Shown piece after piece: positions 5,297 to 8,915 of a stretch of 8,915 nucleotides of DNA. The position numbers and the translations under genes are program-made. Under the pieces are notes generated by a model. That model ran no database searches. It saw only the letters and a program-made list of their open reading frames with translations, and was not told the origin of the DNA. Within the stretch, counting starts at the first letter, position 1. Each line of letters opens with the position of its first letter. The DNA comes from AC-37 sp045805345 (lineage in GTDB: Bacteria > Actinomycetota > Thermoleophilia > Solirubrobacterales > Thermoleophilaceae): positions 1-8,915 of the forward strand of contig JBJMLK010000005.1 in the NCBI GenBank assembly GCA_045805345.1, written 5' to 3'.

Positions 5297-6274
5297 GATC
5301 TCGCGCAGCTTGGCGCGGTCGTGCCGCGCCGACACCCGCCGCACCGTGCCCGAGCGCGAGCGCATCACGAGCGACTCGGTGGTCGCACCGCCGGGCGTGT
5401 AGTGGACGCCGTCGAGCACGTCGCCGTCGGTCACCCCGGTGGCGGCGAAGAACACGTCGTTGCCGGCCACCAGACGGTCCTGGTCGAGCACCTCGTCGAG
5501 GTCGTAGCCCTGCTCGAGCGCGGCGCTGCGCTCCTCCTCGTTGCGCGGCCAGAGCCGGCCGAGCAGCGCGCCGCCCATGCACTTGATCGACGCCGCGGAG
5601 ATCACGCCCTCGGGCGTGCCGCCGATCCCCCACAGAAGGTCGACCGGAGACTCGTCCTGCACCGCGAGCAGCGCCGCCGACACGTCGCCGTGCTGGATGA
5701 ACCTGATCCGCGCGCCGGCGCGGCGGATCTCCTCGACGGCGTCCTCGTGACGGTCGCGCTTGAGCCTCATCACGGTCACGTCGCGCACCTCGGTGCCCTT
5801 CTCCTTGGCGATCAGCCCGAGCGTCTCGGCCAGCGGCCGGTCGAGGTCGAGCAGGTGCGAGTACTTCTGCTGCGCCGCGATCTTCAGCATGTAGACGCAG
5901 GGGCCGGGGTCGAACATCGTCCCGCGCTCCGACAGCGCCATCACGGCGAGCGCGCGCGGCGAGCCCTCGGCCGCGAGCGTCGTGCCCTCGAGCGGGTCGA
6001 CCGCGATGTCCACCTGCGGCGGCGAGCCGTCGCCGATCTTCTCGCCGTTGTAGAGCATCGGCGCCTCGTCCTTCTCGCCCTCGCCGATCACCACGACGCC
6101 GTCCATCCGGACCGTGTCGAGCATGAGCCGCATGGCGTCGACCGCCGCGCCGTCGGCGGCCTCCTTCTGGCCGAGGCCCACCCAGCGGGCGGCGGCCATC
6201 GCCCCGTACTCGGTCACCCGCACGAGCTCCATGGCGAGGTTGCGGTCGGGCCGCGAGCCGCTGACGTCAGGCAT
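5276..6274 (-). CDS. glpX: Class II fructose-1,6-bisphosphatase GlpX
   Basis: Hydrolyses fructose-1,6-bisphosphate to fructose-6-phosphate, the committed step of gluconeogenesis, in the cytoplasm. The 332-residue length fits GlpX proteins. Metal and substrate motifs are intact: VIGEGEKDEAPMLYNGE (63-78), VDIAVDPLEGTT (88-99), GIGGTPEGVISAA (216-228) and VTDGDVLDGVHY (281-292). The ATG lies 12 bases after the stop of the upstream membrane protein gene, with no clear Shine-Dalgarno. Translation probably depends on coupling to that gene. In actinobacteria GlpX is often the main FBPase, since class I enzymes are commonly absent; whether that holds here cannot be seen. A bifunctional FBPase/SBPase activity, known in some GlpX proteins, cannot be excluded from sequence. 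Confidence 0.96.
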   Translation of the reverse strand: MPDVSGSRPDRNLAMELVRVTEYGAMAAARWVGLGQKEAADGAAVDAMRLMLDTVRMDGVVVIGEGEKDEAPMLYNGEKIGDGSPPQVDIAVDPLEGTTLAAEGSPRALAVMALSERGTMFDPGPCVYMLKIAAQQKYSHLLDLDRPLAETLGLIAKEKGTEVRDVTVMRLKRDRHEDAVEEIRRAGARIRFIQHGDVSAALLAVQDESPVDLLWGIGGTPEGVISAASIKCMGGALLGRLWPRNEEERSAALEQGYDLDEVLDQDRLVAGNDVFFAATGVTDGDVLDGVHYTPGGATTESLVMRSRSGTVRRVSARHDRAKLREISGERVG

Positions 6275-6286
6275 CGGGCAGCAGCC

Positions 6287-7135
6287 CTACATCACGCCGG
6301 GTGGTTTGCGTGCCTTGGCGTAGTACGCCTGGCGCACGGCACCACCCACCAGGATCATGTTCGCTCCCACGAGCCCGATGAAGTAGCCGGGCTCGATGTC
6401 GATCTCGACGCTGTCGCCGGGCCGGCCGAGGATGATGCCGTCGAGCAGGATCAGCGCGCCGGCCACCATGCCGACGATCATCGTCACCTCGCCCGGCGCC
6501 CAGCTGAGCGGCGCCTCGCGCACGACCAGGTAGGCGAGGACGAAGGGCGCGATGCACGCGGCCACGAGCAGGATGTCCGTGAACTTGTAGGTCTGGAAGG
6601 CGGTGAACTCGCCGCGCAGCCCGTTGAGCGTGGAGTTGGTGTTGCAGCCCTCCGGCCGGAACGGGTGCGTCGAGGTGCAGCTGGTGGAGAACCACGGCAG
6701 GAACAGCGAACCGAAGAGGATCGCCGCGCCCGCGAAGCCGAGGAACTCGGGCCACTTGAGGTTGCTCACGTTGAAGGGCCGGCGCTCCTCGCCGCTCTCG
6801 ATCTGGTTGTGGGTAGCCCGTCCGCCGAGCGCCCCGAGCACGATCCCCACACCGACCGTGACCACCAGCAGCAGCGCCGCCGGGTGCGGCAGGTCGGCCT
6901 TGGCCTCCTTGCCGGTGGCCTCGTGCACCAGGAGGATGCCCGCGCCGAACAGCGACCCGCCGACGAGCCCCCGCAGCGCGCCCTCGCCCGCGCCGTCGTG
7001 CTCCTTGCCGGCGAAGTAGCCGCCGCCGATCGCCAGCACCGAGGCGATCAGGTACGCGCTCTTGTTTACGCCGAGCAGCCAGCCGCAGATCGCGCCGAAC
7101 GCGAGCGGTACCGCCCCGGCGAGAAACACCTGCAT
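6287..7135 (-). CDS. Multi-pass membrane protein of unknown function, upstream of glpX
   Basis: A 282-residue integral membrane protein with about eight hydrophobic segments near residues 3-22, 26-43, 57-71, 84-104, 131-150, 185-205, 215-236 and 249-268. The first half is Gly-rich and small-residue-rich. The second half begins after a charged linker (IESGEERRPFN) with WPEFLGFAGAAILFGSLFLPWF. A loop with two cysteines (C153, C164) follows and is likely outside the membrane. Further marks are GEVTMIVGM, the IDIEPGYFIGL segment and a basic tail ending RKPPGVM. I know no named family for it; the second half resembles uncharacterised actinobacterial membrane proteins I recall. It is the first gene of a two-gene unit with glpX (12-base gap). 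The ATG at 7135 has no good Shine-Dalgarno. A transport, sensing or scaffold role cannot be chosen from sequence. Confidence 0.85.
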   Translation of the reverse strand: MQVFLAGAVPLAFGAICGWLLGVNKSAYLIASVLAIGGGYFAGKEHDGAGEGALRGLVGGSLFGAGILLVHEATGKEAKADLPHPAALLLVVTVGVGIVLGALGGRATHNQIESGEERRPFNVSNLKWPEFLGFAGAAILFGSLFLPWFSTSCTSTHPFRPEGCNTNSTLNGLRGEFTAFQTYKFTDILLVAACIAPFVLAYLVVREAPLSWAPGEVTMIVGMVAGALILLDGIILGRPGDSVEIDIEPGYFIGLVGANMILVGGAVRQAYYAKARKPPGVM

Positions 7136-7275
7136 ACCGATTGGTCGTGACCGAAGTAGATGCGGCGTGGCTCCTCCTCCCCTCCGCCGAGCGGCACCCT
7201 ACCTGAGCGGAGGACAACGGTGCGCGGTCAAGGCGTTAGGTTCTCTTGGTCAACCCCCCACAGGAGGGACGTGAG
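7136..7275. promoter_or_regulatory. Divergent promoter region between membrane protein/glpX operon and dodecin
   Basis: On the plus strand TAGGTT (7237-7242) is a likely -10 for dodecin, giving a leader of about 27 nt that carries a strong AGGAGG. The -35 is not convincing. On the minus strand TAGGGT (7196-7201) is a possible -10 for the membrane protein operon. TTGACC (7226-7231) lies 24 bp upstream of it, too far for a normal pair. Confidence 0.35.
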
Positions 7276-7482
7276 ATGGCCGTCACGAAGATCATCGAGG
7301 TCGTGGGCAGCTCGCCCGAGAGCTCGGACGCCGCCGTCCAGGCCGCGCTGAGCGACGCCCGCCAGTCGCTGCGCAACATCAAGGCGGTCGACGTCGTGTC
7401 GACGGGTCTGCGCGGCGACAACCTCGACGAGTGGCGCGCGCTCGTGCGCATCTCGTTCCTGGTCGAGCGCGTCAGCGAGTAA
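7276..7482 (+). CDS. Dodecin-family small protein lacking the usual flavin-pocket residues
   Basis: Dodecins are about 65-75-residue proteins that form hollow dodecamers binding flavins, buffering free flavin and in some cases CoA. This 68-residue protein has the family pattern: KIIEVVGSSPESSDAAVQAAL, then SLRNI and a C-terminal strand ending ISFLVERV. The ATG at 7276 is preceded by AGGAGG with an 8-base spacing, which decides the start over an upstream TTG at 7246. Where typical dodecins read LxWFEV (the Trp that stacks on the flavin ring), this one reads IKAVDVV with Ala37. The Gln normally near the flavin edge aligns by eye with Arg or Ala. A two-residue insertion (TGL region) follows the strand. 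The fold assignment is good, but flavin binding is doubtful; another ligand or a structural role is possible. It diverges from the membrane protein/glpX unit and ends at a strong hairpin. Confidence 0.88.
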   Translation: MAVTKIIEVVGSSPESSDAAVQAALSDARQSLRNIKAVDVVSTGLRGDNLDEWRALVRISFLVERVSE

Positions 7483-7493
7483 CGGAAGCGGGT

Positions 7494-7517
7494 TGGGGCG
7501 CCCCGTGGGGCGCCCCA
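7494..7517. terminator. Strong hairpin shared by convergent dodecin and secreted-protein genes
   Basis: TGGGGCGCCC (7494-7503) and GGGCGCCCCA (7508-7517) form a perfect 10-bp, nearly all-GC stem with a CGTG loop. It starts 11 bases after the dodecin stop and ends 9 bases before the stop of the opposite gene. No U-run follows on either strand, as is common for actinobacterial hairpin terminators. Its position supports bidirectional termination. Confidence 0.65.
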
Positions 7518-7526
7518 GATCCCTTG

Positions 7527-8156
7527 CTAGTAGTGGATCACGCCCTGGATCAGCAGCACGCAGTCGTCGCGGCCGTCGCTCGGATCGAACGGGTTCCCGA
7601 TCTTCAGCGGCGGCGCGAACAGCAGTTGCTTTCCGCCGCCCGAGTTGCAGCGCAGCATGCTCGTCCGCTTCGCGGTGATCCCGAGGTACTCGCCCTTGTG
7701 CACCGGGATGTTCACGGCGAACGACTGGACCTTGTACGACGTCGGCTGGATGCTGCTCACGTAGCTGATCTTCGGGCCCTTGGCGGTTGCCTTGCCCTTC
7801 GCGGTGTAGGTCTGCGCGTTGATGTTCTTCAGCGCCACCACGAACGGGACCATGCTGCCCGGCTTTTGGGCGATCAGCTTGATCTTCGTGACCGTGCCGG
7901 TCTTGGGCGCGGTGATCGCGCCGTTGATGGCGCCGACGTCGGCGAACGTCGTGGGCACCCGCGTGCACGGATTGGCCGACAACGTCGGGTCCGCGTCCGC
8001 GCACGTCTGGTTGTTCGCATTCGACGGCTGCGTGTTGCTCGTGAGCTTCGCCCCGAACTTGATCGTGGCCGCCGACGCCGCGGAGACGCCGATCACACCC
8101 AGGGCTGCGACGGTTGCGAGCGCGGCCGCAATGGCGGTCAGGCGCGTGATCCTCAT
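7527..8156 (-). CDS. Secreted protein with Sec signal peptide and four cysteines, function unknown
   Basis: A 209-residue exported protein. Residues 1-29 are a classic Sec signal: MRITR, a hydrophobic core (LTAIAAALATVAALGVIGV), then ASA before the likely cleavage at 29/30. There is no lipobox cysteine, so it should be released or loosely wall-bound. The mature part looks all-beta, with alternating hydrophobic strands such as GTVTKIKLIAQ, PFVVALKN and SFAVNIPVHKGEYLGITA. Cysteines 52, 64, 170 and 199 could form two disulphides. No enzyme motif is visible. It resembles a group of secreted beta-sandwich proteins I associate with Thermoleophilia, with a PVxxGxYxGI-like strand near the end, but this was not searched. 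A good Shine-Dalgarno (AGAGGAGA) precedes the ATG at 8156, with a promoter upstream. It is monocistronic and ends at the shared hairpin. Confidence 0.85.
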   Translation of the reverse strand: MRITRLTAIAAALATVAALGVIGVSAASAATIKFGAKLTSNTQPSNANNQTCADADPTLSANPCTRVPTTFADVGAINGAITAPKTGTVTKIKLIAQKPGSMVPFVVALKNINAQTYTAKGKATAKGPKISYVSSIQPTSYKVQSFAVNIPVHKGEYLGITAKRTSMLRCNSGGGKQLLFAPPLKIGNPFDPSDGRDDCVLLIQGVIHY

Positions 8157-8186
8157 TCTGCGTCTCCTCTTGTCGAGTCCAGGGCG

Positions 8187-8216
8187 ACCCTATGCCCTTG
8201 CGCCGGGCCGGGTCAA
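8187..8216 (-). promoter_or_regulatory. SigA-type promoter of the secreted-protein gene
   Basis: On the minus strand TTGACC (8211-8216) is followed after 18 bp by TAGGGT (8187-8192). Transcription would start near 8180, giving a leader of about 24 nt that contains AGAGGAGA. The -35 box is identical to that of the sigma gene. Confidence 0.55.
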
Positions 8217-8347
8217 GGCGACGGGCAGGAGCGCCAACGCGCCAGATAGTGTTACGGCGGCGTCGCGTATGAGACGGTTTCGCAACGTTCGCGTAGAGCA
8301 GTCGACTCCCCGACCGCCCGCTTGACCCCCGCCAACCCGAAACCACA

Positions 8348-8373
8348 GCCCCTAGGAGGGGCCAGGCCCCTTC
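8348..8373 (+). other. Two mutually exclusive hairpins over an AGGAGG motif before egtB
   Basis: GCCCCT (8348-8353) can pair with AGGGGC (8357-8362). Alternatively GGAGGGG (8355-8361) can pair with CCCCTTC (8367-8373) around a CCAGG loop. Both would hide the AGGAGG at 8354-8359. As DNA, AGGGGCC-A-GGCCCCT (8357-8371) is a palindrome. It lies about 30-50 bases before the likely egtB start. The rest of the 8157-8399 spacer holds the promoter of the secreted protein and no other clear signal. Confidence 0.35.
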
Positions 8374-8399
8374 CCAGGGAGACGGTCCGCGACCGCCTC

Positions 8400-8915
8400 G
8401 TGGAGATGCGCGAGCGCACGCGCTGGCTGGTGGCGGACGTCGCGGAAGCGGACATGGACCGGGTGCACGACCCGCTGATGAGCCCGCTCGTGTGGGACCT
8501 CGCGCACATCGCGGCGTTCGAGGAGCTGTGGATCTGCATGCGCACCGGCGGTCACGAGCCCATGCACCCCGACCTGCTCTCGGTGTACGACGCGCTCGAG
8601 ACGCCGCGGGCGGTGCGCGGCGACGTGCCCCACCTCGACCTCGACGGCGCGTACGAGTACCTCGACGCCGTGCGCGAGCGCACGCTCGCCGTGCTCGAGG
8701 TCGCGGCGGAGGACAGTGTCTGGGAGCTCGTGATCCAGCACGAGCAGCAGCACAACGAGACGATGCTCCAGACGCTGGCGCTCGCCGAGCCCGGCGTCTT
8801 CACGCCGCCCGCCGGGCGGCCCCGCCCGCGGGGCGCGACGCGTACGGGCGGGATGGTGCGGATCCCGGCCGGGCCGTTCCTGGCCGGCGCGCCGGCCGCC
8901 GGCTTCGCCTACGAC
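8400..8915 (+). CDS. egtB: Ergothioneine biosynthesis protein EgtB (iron-dependent sulfoxide synthase), N-terminal part, 3' end outside window
   Basis: EgtB joins gamma-glutamylcysteine or cysteine to trimethyl-histidine using oxygen and non-haem iron, the central step of ergothioneine synthesis. From GTG 8400 there are 172 codons to the window edge. The DinB-like domain shows SPLVWDLAHIAAFEELW with H36 and QHEQQHNETMLQTL with H114 and H118. These fit the three-histidine iron site of the family. GGMVRIPAGPFLAGAP near the edge opens the FGE-sulfatase (SUMF1-like) domain. The start is uncertain. Coding-like codons and the first helix (ETVRDRLVEMRERTRWL) extend upstream to about 8379, but the only in-frame start there is TTG 8322, which adds rare-codon, Pro-rich sequence. 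ATG 8406 is another option. The OvoA family shares this architecture, so the exact product is likely but not certain. Confidence 0.85.
   Translation, partial: MEMRERTRWLVADVAEADMDRVHDPLMSPLVWDLAHIAAFEELWICMRTGGHEPMHPDLLSVYDALETPRAVRGDVPHLDLDGAYEYLDAVRERTLAVLEVAAEDSVWELVIQHEQQHNETMLQTLALAEPGVFTPPAGRPRPRGATRTGGMVRIPAGPFLAGAPAAGFAYD

Noticed and set aside
5183..7150. 655-residue open frame on the plus strand
   Set aside because: Antisense to glpX and the membrane protein. The His/Arg/Ala/Leu-rich composition is typical of a shadow frame.
7246..7275. TTG start adding ten residues to dodecin
   Set aside because: The extension is encoded by the ribosome-binding region itself. ATG 7276 has AGGAGG at ideal spacing and matches the family length.
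7228..8346. 372-residue open frame on the minus strand
   Set aside because: It overlaps the secreted-protein gene in another frame and lacks any motif. The 209-residue frame has a signal peptide, RBS and promoter.
1..8915. tRNA, rRNA, CRISPR arrays, insertion sequences, phage or toxin-antitoxin genes
   Set aside because: Looked for by eye on both strands. No cloverleaf, regular repeat-spacer pattern, transposase motif or terminal repeats were seen.

Overview
This is a very GC-rich window with compact genes, GTG starts, TAGNNT-type -10 boxes and little use of A/T-ending codons. Together with the protein types (SigA, ergothioneine EgtB, class II FBPase GlpX, dodecin, a secreted Ala-rich-signal protein) this points to a high-GC actinobacterium. 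The closest overall impression is the Thermoleophilia/Solirubrobacterales. That placement is an inference from memory of such proteins, not a search result.

Layout. The window opens inside a principal sigma factor gene (minus strand, 1-681; its 3' end is outside). It has a good -35/-10 promoter and, upstream of that, a 10-bp inverted repeat with arms 30 bp apart. Divergent from it is a small basic Lys/Ala/Pro-rich protein (934-1287), followed by an orphan NarL/LuxR-type response regulator (1379-1999). A GGDEF diguanylate cyclase (2114-3130, minus) converges on the regulator. Divergent from the cyclase is a two-gene unit: molybdopterin molybdenumtransferase MoeA (3278-4492), coupled by a GTGA overlap to a 251-aa conserved-looking protein of unknown function (4489-5244). 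Converging on that is an operon read right to left: an eight-helix membrane protein (6287-7135), then GlpX fructose-1,6-bisphosphatase (5276-6274). Divergent from the operon is a dodecin (7276-7482) with a strong RBS and a strong hairpin after its stop. A secreted protein with four cysteines (7527-8156, minus) shares that terminator from the other side. The window ends inside an EgtB-type ergothioneine synthase gene (plus strand, from about 8400).

How the genes relate. These are mostly housekeeping or sensory genes in small transcription units: transcription (SigA), signalling (response regulator, c-di-GMP synthesis), molybdenum cofactor, gluconeogenesis, flavin/small-molecule binding and thiol redox protection. 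I see no mobile element, CRISPR array, tRNA, rRNA or phage gene. No stretch over 300 bases lacks a gene. I found no clear new multi-gene system. The items most worth a second look are the dodecin lacking its flavin-stacking residues, the unassigned partner of MoeA, the histone-H1-like small protein, the inverted repeat beside the sigma gene, the odd start region of egtB, and a repeated 3'-end motif at two convergent junctions.
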